Assembly (NCBI GenBank): GCA_903932145.1
Contig: CAIZFE010000100.1
Coordinates: 48,031-112,030 of the forward strand
DNA: 64,000 nt
Direction of reading: 5' to 3'
DNA from: an uncultured Rhodopila sp.
GTDB lineage: Bacteria; Pseudomonadota; Alphaproteobacteria; Acetobacterales; Acetobacteraceae
Made by a program: the position numbers and the translations under genes. Positions 1 to 9,757 of the stretch are shown piece by piece. How positions within the stretch are numbered: the first letter of the stretch is position 1; the number at the start of each line of letters is the position of its first letter. The notes under the pieces are model-generated. The model did no database searches, was not told the origin of the DNA, and saw only the letters and a list, made by a program, of their open reading frames with translations.

Positions 1-984
1 GGGACGGCATCCGGGGCTGCTACCGCGGCCCAAACCGCGATCATGAACCAGGACAGTGTTATTTTGGGGCCGCTAACGTCGGCCGAAACCGCGGCGGTCG
101 CGCCGATTGCACGCGGGGCTGGCATTCCGGTTTTAGCGTTCACCAACGATGCGGCGCAATCCCAGCCCGGCGTTTGGCCGCTTGGTGTTTCGCCGGATCA
201 GCAAATCCGGCGCCTGGTCGTGTCAGCGCAGGCGCAAGGGAAGACGCAGTTCGCCGGTTTGCTGCCCGATTCCGACTTTGGCAGGGCGATGGCCAACGCG
301 CTGACGAAAGCGACACAGGAAGCGGGATTGCCGGCGCCGAGCATACATATGCATCCTGCCGGAATGCCGGCGATCACGCAGTCGGCGCGGGATTTGGCGG
401 ATTACGCCAACCGGCGGGGGCCGATCGACGCCAAGGTTAAGGCTGCTCGGGCTTTGGGGACAGCCGATGGACGCCGTGAGGCGCAGGAGCTGGTGAAAAC
501 GCCGATCCCGCCGCCGTCGTTCAACGTCCTGCTGCTGGCGGATACCGGCGACGCCTTACAGGAAGTTGCCTCTTTGCTACCGTATTATGATGTCGATCGA
601 TCCGTGGTTCAGATCGTCGGGCCGGCACTTTGGGCCGATCCCGCCAGTGGATCTGGATCCGTCACAGGGGCTTGGTATGCAGCGCCTGACAGCAGCACGC
701 GAAGCGACTTTGAACGCGATTTTGGCGCGAAGTATGGTGTCTCCCCGTCACCGTTGGCGGATCTGGCGTTTGACGCGGTTTCGGTGTCCAAGGTGATTGT
801 GGGTCCGAGGGGCAGCGACGTCGCGATTTTGACTCAACCCGGCGGGTTCGTCGGAACCGACGGCTGGTTCGCACTTCAGCCTGACGGTCAGGTTCGGCGC
901 GGGTTGGCGGTGTTCAAGATCGAACGCGCCGGACCTGAATTGATCGATCCCGCGCCGCAATCGGCGGCGGCGCCGGGACTGTGA
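1..984 (+). CDS. Penicillin-binding protein activator / Leu-Ile-Val-binding-like protein (5' partial)
   Basis: The reading frame is open from base 1, so the N-terminus with its signal or lipoprotein peptide lies outside the window. The visible ~327 residues form a type-I periplasmic-binding fold: an early GPLTSAETAAVAPIA strand/helix, then FAGLLPDSDFGRAMA and late YGVSPSPLADLAFDAV, as in the LpoA/YraM C-terminal and Peripla_BP_6 families. In Alphaproteobacteria such proteins are thought to activate peptidoglycan synthases from the outer membrane; that role is inferred from the family. The first ATG in frame (43) is internal and should not be taken as the start. The gene converges on trpS and the two share a hairpin. 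Confidence 0.8.
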   Translation, partial: GTASGAATAAQTAIMNQDSVILGPLTSAETAAVAPIARGAGIPVLAFTNDAAQSQPGVWPLGVSPDQQIRRLVVSAQAQGKTQFAGLLPDSDFGRAMANALTKATQEAGLPAPSIHMHPAGMPAITQSARDLADYANRRGPIDAKVKAARALGTADGRREAQELVKTPIPPPSFNVLLLADTGDALQEVASLLPYYDVDRSVVQIVGPALWADPASGSGSVTGAWYAAPDSSTRSDFERDFGAKYGVSPSPLADLAFDAVSVSKVIVGPRGSDVAILTQPGGFVGTDGWFALQPDGQVRRGLAVFKIERAGPELIDPAPQSAAAPGL

Positions 985-990
985 ACTCCG

Positions 991-1032
991 GGTCGGGTTT
1001 GTCAGCCTCGACGGAGGCCGACAAACCCGACC
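991..1032. terminator. Hairpin between convergent genes
   Basis: A 13-bp arm at 991-1003 (GGTCGGGTTTGTC) pairs exactly with 1020-1032, and a second inner stem (GCCTC at 1005-1009 with GAGGC at 1014-1018) closes it. It starts just after the stop of the upstream gene and contains the trpS stop codon and its last codons. There is no T-run, so a bidirectional terminator or 3'-end stabiliser is an inference from position and stem strength. Confidence 0.6.
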
Positions 1033-2009
1033 AGCCGTTCGGCCTCGCTGACGATCGGATCAGCGATGGCGGCCGCGCGTTCGGCTCCGGACTGGAGTAT
1101 AGCGATCAGTGCATTTTCGTCGCCGAGCAGGCGGTTTGTTTCCGCCGAAATCGGTGCCAGCTTCTGGACCAGTAGGTCGGCCAGGGCATTCTTGAACGGG
1201 CCGAACCCTTGGCCGCCATGGGCGCGCAGTACCGAGGCATGATCCGTGTCGGTCAGGGCCGCGTAAATCCCGACGAGATTTCGGGCTTCCGGCCGGTCGG
1301 CGAGACCGTCGACCTCGGATGGCAGTGGTAGCGGATCAGTTTTGGCTCGGCGGATTTTCAAAGCGATGGTGTCGGCGTCATCGTTCAGATTGATGCGGCT
1401 CTGGTCGGATGGGTCGGACTTCGACATTTTTTTCGTGCCGTCGCGCAGGCTCATGACGCGGGCGGCCGGCCCCAGGATCACCGGTTCGATGTTCGGGAAG
1501 AAATCGACGCCGTAATCGTGGTTGAATTTCTGCGCGATGTCGTTCGCGAGTTCCAAATGCTGGCGTTGATCGTCGCCGACCGGCACGCGGGTGGCGTGGT
1601 AGGCGTGAATGTCCGCCGCCATCAGGTTCGGATAGACGTACAGGCCGGCCGACGCGTTCTCTCGATCCTTGCCGGCTTTGTCCTTGAATTGGGTCATGCG
1701 GTTGAGCCAGCCAAGGCGCGCCACGCAGTTGAAGATCCAGGCGAGTTGCGCATGGGCACGGACGCCGGATTGCAGAAACAGAATGTGGTTCACCGGATCG
1801 ACGCCGCAGGCCAGCAGCGTGGCGGCCATCTCCAGAGATTGCCGGCGCAGGGCGGCCGGGTCCTGCCAGGCGGTGATCGCGTGCAGATCGACCACGCACC
1901 ACAGGCACTCGTGGTTATCCTGAAGCGTGACCCAGTTGCGAATGGCACCGAGGTAATTTCCCAATGTGGGAATGCCGGACGGCTGAATGCCTGAGAAAAC
2001 GCGCTGCAT
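1002..2009 (-). CDS. trpS: Tryptophan--tRNA ligase
   Basis: This is cytoplasmic tryptophanyl-tRNA synthetase (class Ic), which charges tRNA-Trp. The 335-residue product opens [12 protein letters not shown] followed by TLGN, the TrpRS form of the HIGH signature, and carries KKMSKSDPS, the KMSKS loop. The length fits the family. Open frame continues about 76 codons upstream of 2009, but that stretch overlaps murJ and is not TrpRS-like, so ATG at 2009 is the start. It follows murJ on the same strand with a 5-nt gap, so the two are probably co-transcribed. The murJ-trpS neighbourhood is common in Alphaproteobacteria. The C-terminal codons are part of the hairpin at 991-1032. Confidence 0.97.
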   Translation of the reverse strand: MQRVFSGIQPSGIPTLGNYLGAIRNWVTLQDNHECLWCVVDLHAITAWQDPAALRRQSLEMAATLLACGVDPVNHILFLQSGVRAHAQLAWIFNCVARLGWLNRMTQFKDKAGKDRENASAGLYVYPNLMAADIHAYHATRVPVGDDQRQHLELANDIAQKFNHDYGVDFFPNIEPVILGPAARVMSLRDGTKKMSKSDPSDQSRINLNDDADTIALKIRRAKTDPLPLPSEVDGLADRPEARNLVGIYAALTDTDHASVLRAHGGQGFGPFKNALADLLVQKLAPISAETNRLLGDENALIAILQSGAERAAAIADPIVSEAERLVGFVGLRRG

Positions 2010-2014
2010 ACCGT

Positions 2015-3607
2015 TCAAGTCTCTGTCGTTGGGGGCGAACTGATGGCCGATCCCACCTCGGCGCGCAAGCGACGACGCGACATCATGCGGCCGATATCTC
2101 TGAGATCGTAGGCGCCGAGCAAGGAGGCGGCGATGGCATAGGCCAGCATGCCTGCCCCGACCAATCCCCCCAGGGATGCCATGCGCAGCCACCCGTGTGC
2201 CGGCGGGGTCTGGAACAGCAGATCCCGCAGGCCCCACAGAACGCCGGCCATGGCGATGGAGGCCCCCAACATGCCGAGGCAGCGGCGGCGCAGTTGCCGG
2301 TCGGGCACGAAATGGCCCCGGCGAAGAAGCACGTATCCCAGGCCGACGACATTGCAGATGGCGGCGATGCTGGTGGCCAGCGCGGGTCCGATGTGGGCGA
2401 GCGGCACCATGAAGGCGAGATTCAGGATCAGGTTCAACGCAACACTCGAGACGCCGATCTTGACCGGCATGCTGGTGTCACCACGGGCGAAGAACGCGGG
2501 GGCGAGCACCTTCACCAGGACGAAGGCCGGCAGTCCGAGCGCGTAGGCGGCCAGGGATTGCGACGAGAGCAGCACGCTTTCCATGCTGAACGCGCCACGG
2601 CCGAACAGGACGAACATGATCGGATTGGCGCAGACGATCAGGGCCAACGCGGCGGGCAGTGTCAGGAACAACCCATACTCGATGGCTCGGTTAAGCGTGC
2701 CGATCGCCGAAGCCGCTTCACCTGCGCGGACCTGACGGGACAGCAGCGGCAACAAGGCGGTTCCGACGGCTGTGCCGATGACGCCCAGCGGCAGTTGCTG
2801 CACACGGTCGGCAAAATACAGGACTGACACGGTGCCGGGGGGCAGCAGGCTGGCAATGATCACATCGACCGTCAGATTGAGTTGCGTCACGCCCGCTCCG
2901 ACCAGGCCCGGTGCCATACGGCGCATCAGCAGCCGCATTTGCGGCGTCATCCTGGGTCTGGGGATTTGCAGGGCCATACCGCCGCGCCGAACCGCCATCA
3001 TCAGCAGCCCAAGCTGGGCCACGCCGGAAATGGAGACGCCCCATGACAGTGCGTGCCCGACGGTGGGGACATACGGGGTCATCCAAAGCATGCAGGCGAT
3101 CGAGACAATGTTGAACAGCACGTAGGACGCGGATGCGGCGGTGAATTTCTCCAGGCCGTTCAGGACACCGGAAACCAGGGCGGCGAGGCAGATCAGCACG
3201 AGATAGGGAAAGGTGATCCTGGACAGGCTGACGGCCAGGGCGAATTTTCCGGGATCTTCAGCGAACCCCGGGGCCAGGACGACCATGAGTTGCGGCATGA
3301 AAAGCTCACCCAAGATCGTCATGATCCCGAGCCAGAAGGCCATGACCGCGAACGCTTCCTCGGCGAATTGCTTCGCGGCGCCGGGGCCTTCCGTGTGCAG
3401 CAGCCCGGAGAATGCCGGGATGAAGGCGGCGTTGAATGCGCCTTCTCCGAAAAGTCTGCGGAACAGGTTGGGGAGTTTGAGGGCTACGAAGAAGGCGTCG
3501 GCGATCGGGCCGGTGCCGATCAGGGCCGCGATCAGCATGTCGCGTCCGAACCCTAGGACTCGGCTGATGAGCGTCCAGCCGCCGACGGTCAGAATGCCCC
3601 TCAGCAT
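2015..3607 (-). CDS. murJ: Lipid II flippase MurJ
   Basis: This is an integral membrane protein of the MVF/MOP superfamily that flips lipid II across the inner membrane for peptidoglycan synthesis. The 530-residue product begins [16 protein letters not shown], typical of MurJ/MviN. It has about 14 hydrophobic segments and the conserved early region [20 protein letters not shown], then [14 protein letters not shown]. The length is normal. The start is ATG at 3607, where the homologous N-terminus begins. trpS follows 5 nt downstream. A long inverted repeat (3635-3725) lies between its start and gpsA. Confidence 0.96.
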   Translation of the reverse strand: MLRGILTVGGWTLISRVLGFGRDMLIAALIGTGPIADAFFVALKLPNLFRRLFGEGAFNAAFIPAFSGLLHTEGPGAAKQFAEEAFAVMAFWLGIMTILGELFMPQLMVVLAPGFAEDPGKFALAVSLSRITFPYLVLICLAALVSGVLNGLEKFTAASASYVLFNIVSIACMLWMTPYVPTVGHALSWGVSISGVAQLGLLMMAVRRGGMALQIPRPRMTPQMRLLMRRMAPGLVGAGVTQLNLTVDVIIASLLPPGTVSVLYFADRVQQLPLGVIGTAVGTALLPLLSRQVRAGEAASAIGTLNRAIEYGLFLTLPAALALIVCANPIMFVLFGRGAFSMESVLLSSQSLAAYALGLPAFVLVKVLAPAFFARGDTSMPVKIGVSSVALNLILNLAFMVPLAHIGPALATSIAAICNVVGLGYVLLRRGHFVPDRQLRRRCLGMLGASIAMAGVLWGLRDLLFQTPPAHGWLRMASLGGLVGAGMLAYAIAASLLGAYDLRDIGRMMSRRRLRAEVGSAISSPPTTET

Positions 3608-3634
3608 GGTCGGGCCTGGCCAGGCGTGACCCCG

Positions 3635-3725
3635 CCGTCAGGGCGGGCGAAGGCCCGCCATCCACGTCTTCTAGCGTTCGCCACCAGAAAAGGCGTGGAT
3701 GGCGGGCCTTCGCCCGCCATGACGG
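3635..3725. repeat. Long inverted repeat, GCGGGCC-type palindromic element
   Basis: Arms of 32 nt (3635-3666 and 3694-3725) are complementary apart from one position and enclose a 27-nt spacer. The core of each arm is itself palindromic (GGGCGGGCGAAGGCCCGCC). A shorter related hairpin with the same GTGGATGGC shoulder occurs at 42743-42773, so this is a dispersed repeat and not a gene-specific terminator. It lies between gpsA and murJ. Confidence 0.8.
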
Positions 3726-3784
3726 GAGAGGCATTCGCGGCACCGAAAGCTATCCCGAAGCCCATATAGAAACCTGTGGCTCTG

Positions 3785-4747
3785 TTATTCATCACGTTGC
3801 GGACGGGACAGCAGTTGCGCGATTGACTGATCGAGCGTTTTCACGCCAGCCACAAGGTCCGCCACAGCGCGGCAAATTGGCAGTTCGAGCTCGCCTGCCC
3901 GGGCGACCAGCGCGGCGGCGGTCAGGACGCCTTCAGTGACCGCCGATCGGTTGGCGAGGATGGTCGCCAGGCTTTCGCCCCGGCCGAGCGCGTGGCCGAG
4001 GCTGAAATTCCGGCTGGAGGTTCCGGTGCAGGTCAGCATTAAATCTCCCAGTCCGGAAAGCCCCATGACCGTTTCTGCCCGGCCGCCGAGCGCGGCGGCG
4101 AGACGGCACAGTTCGCTGAGTCCACGTGTGACCAGGGCGGCGCGGGCGTTTTCGCCCAGGCCGGCGCCGATGACCGCTCCGGCGGCGATGGCGATGACGT
4201 TCTTCGCGGCGCCACCGAGTTGCGCGCCGATCGGGTCATCGTTGCCGTATAAGCGAAAGGTGTTGGTGCCCAACAGTGTTCGGACCTGCTCGCGAAGGGT
4301 GGCATCGATGCTGGCAACCACGGCCGCGGCCGGCAGGCCCGCTGCGATCTCGTGCGCGAAATTTGGACCGGTCAGGACGGCGAGCGACCGGTTCGGGACG
4401 ACGGTTTGAACGACTTCCAGCGGCAGCAGGTGCGTGTTTGCTTCGACACCCTTGGCGCAGACAACGATGGCGGTATCGGTCGCGGGAAGGCGGACCAGCG
4501 ACGAGCGCAGGTGCTGCGTCGGAACCACCCAGAGGAGCAAGTCGGACTCGTCGGGAATAGCGTGACGGAGTTCGATCAAGTCCGGCAGGCGAACGCCCGG
4601 CAACCGGTGACTCTCACGGTTTGCATTGATAGCGGCTGCGGAGGCCGCGTCCCTGGCCACCAGTGCGACTTTATGGCCTGCTCTTGCTGCCTGTAGCGCG
4701 AGCGCGGTTCCCCAGGCGCCGGCGCCCACAACGGTTATTCTACTCAT
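3785..4747 (-). CDS. gpsA: Glycerol-3-phosphate dehydrogenase [NAD(P)+]
   Basis: GpsA reduces dihydroxyacetone phosphate to sn-glycerol 3-phosphate, the backbone for phospholipids, in the cytoplasm. The 320-residue protein has the N-terminal Rossmann motif GAGAWGTALA at residues 8-17, CAKGVE, the LTGPNFAHEIA segment and the catalytic-lysine region GGAAKNVIAIAAG. The C-terminal all-alpha domain is complete. The start is ATG at 4747. The stop codon of rlmJ lies inside the first codons of gpsA (8-nt overlap), so rlmJ and gpsA are translationally coupled. Confidence 0.97.
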   Translation of the reverse strand: MSRITVVGAGAWGTALALQAARAGHKVALVARDAASAAAINANRESHRLPGVRLPDLIELRHAIPDESDLLLWVVPTQHLRSSLVRLPATDTAIVVCAKGVEANTHLLPLEVVQTVVPNRSLAVLTGPNFAHEIAAGLPAAAVVASIDATLREQVRTLLGTNTFRLYGNDDPIGAQLGGAAKNVIAIAAGAVIGAGLGENARAALVTRGLSELCRLAAALGGRAETVMGLSGLGDLMLTCTGTSSRNFSLGHALGRGESLATILANRSAVTEGVLTAAALVARAGELELPICRAVADLVAGVKTLDQSIAQLLSRPQRDE

Positions 4748-5558
4748 CAGCTAACCTTAGCACGGTTGTTCCCGCGCCGGGTTCGCTCTCACCGAATGAG
4801 GCCAGAACCGCGTTGGCCAGCGCGCGTGCCTGCTCCTCGAATTGGTATGGCGGATTGATCACCAACAGGCCGCAGCCGTTGAGCCGTTCGGCATTGGTCG
4901 TGTCGCGGAGATGCAGTTCGATCGCCACGATATCGCGGATGCCGGAGGCGGCCATGTTGGCATGAAAGCTTCGGACGGCCGCCATTTGCTTGATCGGGTA
5001 CCACGCGGCGAAAATGCCGTGACTGAACCGGCTGTGAGCTCGGCACAGGCCGCCCGTGAGGGTATGGAACTCATCGCGCGCCTCGAACGGCGGGTCGATA
5101 AAAACCAGGCCGCGTTTTTCTTTGGGGGGCAGCAGGGCGCCCAGGGCTTCCCAGCCGGACCGCTCATGCATGTCCACGTGCGGGTCGCGGCGAAACCGCC
5201 GCCGCAGGGTTGCCGCATCGTCAGGGTGCAATTCGCAGCAGGCCAGACGATCGTTTTCGCGCAACACCGATCGGATCAGCGCCGGAGAGCCGGGATACAG
5301 TCCGAGTTGTTCCACCAGACCGAGATAGCGTTGCAACTTCGGCCGGGGATTGTGCAGCAGGCGTTTGATCCCGGATTCGGATTCGGCCGTGCGTTGGGCG
5401 GTGTCGGCGTCGAGGTCATAAAACCCGGCGCCGGCATGCGTATCCAGGACGAAATACGGTGCCGGTTTGCGGCCGAGGGAGTCGAGCAGGGCCAGCAGCA
5501 GGGCGTGTTTAAAGCAGTCGGCGAAATTGCCGGCGTGATAGGCGTGGCGGTAATTCAT
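4740..5558 (-). CDS. rlmJ: 23S rRNA (adenine(2030)-N6)-methyltransferase RlmJ
   Basis: This SAM-dependent methyltransferase modifies A2030 of 23S rRNA. The product starts MNYRHAYHAGNFADCFKH, the family's hallmark N-terminus. It has the SAM-binding DTHAGAGFYDL segment and the catalytic motif FIDPPFE. It is 272 residues, as expected. The frame is open further upstream, but the homologous start is ATG at 5558. The start overlaps the tsaD stop by 4 nt (ATGA) and its own stop overlaps gpsA, so tsaD-rlmJ-gpsA form one tight operon. Confidence 0.95.
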   Translation of the reverse strand: MNYRHAYHAGNFADCFKHALLLALLDSLGRKPAPYFVLDTHAGAGFYDLDADTAQRTAESESGIKRLLHNPRPKLQRYLGLVEQLGLYPGSPALIRSVLRENDRLACCELHPDDAATLRRRFRRDPHVDMHERSGWEALGALLPPKEKRGLVFIDPPFEARDEFHTLTGGLCRAHSRFSHGIFAAWYPIKQMAAVRSFHANMAASGIRDIVAIELHLRDTTNAERLNGCGLLVINPPYQFEEQARALANAVLASFGESEPGAGTTVLRLADE

Positions 5559-6607
5559 GACGGAACGGCTTCCAGCGTGTCGAGCGGCCAACGCGGGCGG
5601 GCCTTGAAATCCAGGCTGTCGCTGTGGCCCAGTCGCAAACGTTCGACGCCGGCCCAGGCGACCATGACGGCGTTGTCCGAGCATAGGCGAATCGGCGGGG
5701 CTACAAGCCGGAATCCGCGTGAGGCGGCGGCAGTGGCCAACGCGGTCCGGATCGAGGTGTTCGACGCCACGCCTCCGGCGACAACCAACAGGTTCGCTCC
5801 GGGATACTGATCGCGCATCATGTCCATGGCGTGGACGGCTCGATCGGACAGAACGTCCACGACGGCGCGTTGAAAGCTGGCGGCAACGTCCGCGCGCTGG
5901 GTTCGGGTCAGGTCCGGCCCGATCCGCATCATTGTTTGTGCCACGGCCGTCTTCAACCCGGAGAAGCTGAGGTCACAACCGGGGCGCCGGATCATCGGGC
6001 GAGGAAATTTGTGGCTGGCCGGATCGCCCTCGGTGGCGATTGTCTCCAGGGCGGGGCCACCGGGCCAATCCAGCTTTAGCAGCTTCGCCACCTTATCGAA
6101 GGCTTCGCCGGCCGCATCATCGACGGTCCCCCCCAATCGCACATGCCGCCCCACGCCGGTGACAGCAATGCACTGGGAGTGGCCGCCGGACAGGAGGAAC
6201 AACAGGTAGGGGAACGGCGCTCCGCCCTCGACCAAGCCGGGTAACCGAGCGGTGAGGGCGTGGGCTTCCAGGTGGTTCACGGCGATGAAGGGCAGGCCGT
6301 TGGCGATTGCGATGCCCTTGGCGAACTGGCTGCCAACGATCAGGCCGCCGATCAATCCGGGACCGGATGTGGCTGCGACTCCGCCCAGATCGGCAAAGCC
6401 AAGCCCGGCCTTGGCCATTGTGTGACGCACCTGCTCAGGCAAATATCGAAGATGCGTCCGGGCCGCGATTTCCGGAACAACGCCGCCGTAAGGCGCGTGT
6501 TCGGCAAGCTGGCTCAGCACAGCCTCGGACAGGATGTGCCCGTTGGCATCGACGACCGCGGCGGCAGTCTCATCGCAGGACGTCTCGATTCCGAGGACCG
6601 GCTTCAT
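5555..6607 (-). CDS. tsaD: tRNA threonylcarbamoyladenosine synthase subunit TsaD
   Basis: TsaD transfers the threonylcarbamoyl group from TC-AMP to A37 of ANN-decoding tRNAs, with TsaB and TsaE. The protein begins MKPVLGIETSCDETAAAVVD. It has the metal-binding HLEAH motif, the LLFLLSGGHS ATP/metal region, VVAGGVASN and CSDNAVMVAWAG. It is 350 residues, normal for the family. ATG at 6607 is chosen because the family signature starts there; the open frame upstream has no similarity. It is the first gene of the tsaD-rlmJ-gpsA operon and diverges from hemD across 161 nt. Confidence 0.97.
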   Translation of the reverse strand: MKPVLGIETSCDETAAAVVDANGHILSEAVLSQLAEHAPYGGVVPEIAARTHLRYLPEQVRHTMAKAGLGFADLGGVAATSGPGLIGGLIVGSQFAKGIAIANGLPFIAVNHLEAHALTARLPGLVEGGAPFPYLLFLLSGGHSQCIAVTGVGRHVRLGGTVDDAAGEAFDKVAKLLKLDWPGGPALETIATEGDPASHKFPRPMIRRPGCDLSFSGLKTAVAQTMMRIGPDLTRTQRADVAASFQRAVVDVLSDRAVHAMDMMRDQYPGANLLVVAGGVASNTSIRTALATAAASRGFRLVAPPIRLCSDNAVMVAWAGVERLRLGHSDSLDFKARPRWPLDTLEAVPS

Positions 6608-6768
6608 CGTACCTTTCAAGCCGAAATCCCGGGCAAGCCGATGTCCTGGCCGGGGCACACGGCAACCTGTTGTCTGCCTTGGTGGCGACACGCCTGAAAT
6701 TAGGATAATGACGCCGTCGGCCGGGGCCACACATCATCGACCAGAGCCTCTTTGACAAGAGTATCCTT

Positions 6769-7461
6769 TTGAAGCGCGTTTTGATCACAAGACCCGAACC
6801 CGGCGCCACCGAAACCGCTGCCCGGTTATCCGAGCGTGGCTTTTTTCCTGTGGTCGCACCGGTTTTGTCGATTGTTGGCGAGACGCTGCGTGCGCCGGGT
6901 CATGTAGCGGCGACCCTGCTGACCAGTCGGAACGCGGTCGCCGCGTGTCCGCCGTCTTTGTACAGTCTGCCTGTTTTCGCGGTCGGCAGCGCAACCACCC
7001 GCCAGGCGGCTCAGGCTGGATTCAAGCGTGTTCACAATGCGGATGGCGACGCCGAAGCGCTGGCGAAACTGGTGGCGGACACGATGTCCCCGACGGATGG
7101 CGCCTTGTTTTTGCCAACCGGGCAAGGACAGGGGAGGGCCATTGCCAGCGCGCTCCGGCAACACGGCTTCCGCGTCGTTCGTCGCGTCGCGTATCGGACG
7201 GTTCGCAGCGCTCTGCTGCCAGCGATGGCTGCAACCGACCTGAGGACGGGTATGCTGAGTGCCGCGATGTTCTTCTCCGGAGAAACCTCTCGCCATTTTG
7301 TGCGTCTGATTGAGGCTGCCGGGCTGGCTGATAGCGTTCGCGATGTGGATGCGGTGTCTATCAGCGAGGCGGCGGCCGTGCCATTAAGGTCTCTCCCCTG
7401 GCGATGCATCGGCGTCGCCGCGAAGCCAAACCAGGATGCGATGCTGGTGTTGTTGACATGA
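6769..7461 (+). CDS. hemD: Uroporphyrinogen-III synthase
   Basis: HemD cyclises hydroxymethylbilane to uroporphyrinogen III in tetrapyrrole synthesis. The 230-residue protein starts MKRVLITRPEPGATETAARL, a classic HemD N-terminus. It contains LLTSRNAV and the second-domain LPTGQGQGR and MFFSGETSRHFV segments. The start codon is TTG at 6769. The stop overlaps the next start (ATGA). HemD is followed by the mitofilin-like protein and HemY, a common alphaproteobacterial cluster, but hemC, which usually precedes hemD there, is absent from the space up to tsaD. Confidence 0.92.
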   Translation: MKRVLITRPEPGATETAARLSERGFFPVVAPVLSIVGETLRAPGHVAATLLTSRNAVAACPPSLYSLPVFAVGSATTRQAAQAGFKRVHNADGDAEALAKLVADTMSPTDGALFLPTGQGQGRAIASALRQHGFRVVRRVAYRTVRSALLPAMAATDLRTGMLSAAMFFSGETSRHFVRLIEAAGLADSVRDVDAVSISEAAAVPLRSLPWRCIGVAAKPNQDAMLVLLT

Positions 7462-8474
7462 CCGAACAAACCCTTCTGCCACCACCGGACGAAACGTCCG
7501 AACCCATTGCCATGCAATCGGCTCCACCGGGTCGGAGCCGTGGTCCGTGGCTGTCTGGCGCCGGGTTCGTCTTGCTTTCGTGCGCGATCGTCTATGTGTG
7601 GCAACATCCAGCCACGCCGGGCGGTTCACCCGCCATGCTGACGATCGAACGGCACTTGTCGGATATCGACGCACGCATCGCGGCCTTGCAGACTCCGGCC
7701 ACCCAAGGTGACCCGGCAGCCACGCAAACGATCGAAGACCATGTGTCGGACATCGACTCTCGCCTCGCCCGATTGGAGCAGCGCCCGGCCGTGGACGTTG
7801 GAAAGTTAACGTCTCGCCTTGATGCACTCGACGGCCGGATGGCGGATCAGGCGCAGCTTGCCAGCCGGATGGACACTTTATCCGGCCGAATCGAATCACT
7901 GTCGGGGCGCGATCAGGCGGGGCTGGACGCGGGCAAGCAGCAACTCGATGCGCTGACCAGTCGCGTCGCTGCCGCGGAGGACGATGCGAAGAACCTTGCC
8001 GTCCTCAGCAAGCGGCTCAATCGAATCGCCAAACTGCAGGAAGCGTCGTTCGCCCTGGCCTCCGGCCGGCCGCTTGGCGATCTGCCCAACGCACCGGAGG
8101 CCCTGGCGCGCTACGCCCACAACGCTCCACCGACCGAGGCCCAGCTTCGGCTGCGCTTCCCTGCGGCGGAAGAGGCAGCGCTGGCCACGAAGCAGCATGA
8201 CAATAGTGATGCTCCGTTCGTCGATCGCGTTTGGGATCGGGCGCAGGGGCTGATCACCATCCGCCGGGGCGACGATGTCGTCATCGGCAACCCCGCCACG
8301 ATTATCCTGAATAAAGCACAGGTGGCGCTCGACGCGGGCGATCTTCCGGGCGCGGTGGCCTCGGTCGAGCGACTGACGGGTCCACCGGGGCAGGCCGTTG
8401 CGGATTGGTTGGCGGACGCCAAAGCGTTGCTGACCGCACGTGCGGCGCTGGCTGACATGGCGGACCAGGCGTAA
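7458..8474 (+). CDS. Mitofilin family membrane protein (COG4223)
   Basis: This is an inner-membrane protein with a Pro-rich cytoplasmic N-terminus, one transmembrane helix near residues 32-47 (GAGFVLLSCAIVYVW), a long coiled coil of Asp/Ile/Leu heptads (about residues 55-190) and a helical C-terminal domain (about 200-335). This is the layout of alphaproteobacterial mitofilin/Mic60-like proteins encoded in heme operons. Mic60-like proteins are known to shape intracytoplasmic membranes in some alphaproteobacteria; that role here is an inference. ATG at 7458 overlaps the hemD stop and its own stop shares one base with the HemY start, indicating translational coupling. The frame is open about 18 codons further upstream inside hemD, but that is unlikely to be used. 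Confidence 0.85.
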   Translation: MTEQTLLPPPDETSEPIAMQSAPPGRSRGPWLSGAGFVLLSCAIVYVWQHPATPGGSPAMLTIERHLSDIDARIAALQTPATQGDPAATQTIEDHVSDIDSRLARLEQRPAVDVGKLTSRLDALDGRMADQAQLASRMDTLSGRIESLSGRDQAGLDAGKQQLDALTSRVAAAEDDAKNLAVLSKRLNRIAKLQEASFALASGRPLGDLPNAPEALARYAHNAPPTEAQLRLRFPAAEEAALATKQHDNSDAPFVDRVWDRAQGLITIRRGDDVVIGNPATIILNKAQVALDAGDLPGAVASVERLTGPPGQAVADWLADAKALLTARAALADMADQA

Positions 8475-9757
8475 TGCTGAAAGTCATTCTCTTTCTGTTG
8501 GCTGGCGGGGCCATCATCGCGGGTGGTTGGCTGCTGGCTGGCATCCCCGGGCATGTTGCCGTGTCAATCGGATCGATCTCGATCGATACGTCCGCACCGT
8601 TCGCGATTTTGCTGCTGATCGCGCTGTTCGTCGCGATTCTGATCGTCCTGCGCATTGTGCGCGCGGTGTGGGGGATACCCCGTACGGGGGCCAACTGGCG
8701 TCGCCGTCGCCGTCTTGTCCTGGGCCAACGCGCGGCGACACGCGTTCTTGTCGCGCTGGCGGCTGGTGAACAGGGGGCTGCTCGCAAAGAAGCCAGCCGC
8801 GCACGCAATTACCTGGGCGAGTCGCCACAAACCTTGCTGCTGGTGGCTGAGGCGGCCCGTCTGTCCGGACGAGAGGATGAGGCCGAGGCTGCGTTCCGTG
8901 TTTTGACCAATCAAAAAGATGCCCGGTTCCTGGGACTGCGCGGCCTGCTGCGCCAGGCGGTCGATCGCGGCGATTGGGCGGAAGCGCTGGTTATCGCAAA
9001 GGACGCCGAAGCGGCGCATCCCGGTACCGCCTGGCTGCGTCAGCAACGCGCCGAACTGGCTCTACGGACCGAGAACTGGGCGGAAGCGCTCCAATTGATC
9101 GGACCTGACCCTCATAAGGCCGCGTATTATGTGGCGGCGGCCGATGCGGAGCCCGACGCGTCGCGTGCCCTGGCTTTTGCCAAGCGTGGCTGGAAGCAAG
9201 AACCTGGTTTCACGCCAGCGGCTCTTGCCTATGCACGACGGTTGCGGACTGGCGGGTATGAGAAGCGCGCCCTTGCTTGCATCGCCAGTGCCTGGAAATT
9301 GGCGCCGCACCCCGACCTGGCCACATTCGCCCTGGCGTCGGTATCGAACGAATTGGCTCGCGCCCAGGCGGCGAAGCGTCTGACCGCGGGCAATCCCGCC
9401 CATCCGGAGAGTCGGCTGCTGCTGGCGCGGGTCGCACTTGATGCCGGGCTGACGGGTGAAGCCCGTCACCAGATCGAGATCATGGAGGGCGATGGTCTGA
9501 ACCTGCGCCGCCAGTGCCTGCTGCTTGCTGAGATTGAGGAACACGAGCGCGGGGATACCGAAGTTGGACGGCTGGCGCAGCGCGATGCGTTGCGGCGGGC
9601 CGCGTCGGCCGATCCTGATCCGCATTGGCAGTGCTCGCATTGCCATGCTGACAACCGCGCATGGCAACCGAAATGTGAGTCCTGCGGGAACATTGGAACC
9701 GTACAATGGGTCAGCGGTGTGAAGGCGACGTCCGGCTTGCCCGTGATCGTCGGCTGA
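8474..9757 (+). CDS. hemY: HemY-type TPR protein of the heme operon
   Basis: The N-terminus has two transmembrane segments (about residues 1-25 and 38-62), the HemY_N domain. An Arg-rich stretch (RRRRRLVLGQRA) and a TPR region follow (about residues 90-375). The C-terminus carries a zinc-ribbon-like module, CSHC then CESC, near residues 386-405. HemY proteins are bound to the inner membrane and genetically linked to heme synthesis; their exact role is unsettled, and they are not the protoporphyrinogen oxidase also called HemY in Gram-positives. The start ATG shares one base with the preceding stop. The gene abuts the convergent M23 gene without a gap. Confidence 0.9.
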   Translation: MLKVILFLLAGGAIIAGGWLLAGIPGHVAVSIGSISIDTSAPFAILLLIALFVAILIVLRIVRAVWGIPRTGANWRRRRRLVLGQRAATRVLVALAAGEQGAARKEASRARNYLGESPQTLLLVAEAARLSGREDEAEAAFRVLTNQKDARFLGLRGLLRQAVDRGDWAEALVIAKDAEAAHPGTAWLRQQRAELALRTENWAEALQLIGPDPHKAAYYVAAADAEPDASRALAFAKRGWKQEPGFTPAALAYARRLRTGGYEKRALACIASAWKLAPHPDLATFALASVSNELARAQAAKRLTAGNPAHPESRLLLARVALDAGLTGEARHQIEIMEGDGLNLRRQCLLLAEIEEHERGDTEVGRLAQRDALRRAASADPDPHWQCSHCHADNRAWQPKCESCGNIGTVQWVSGVKATSGLPVIVG

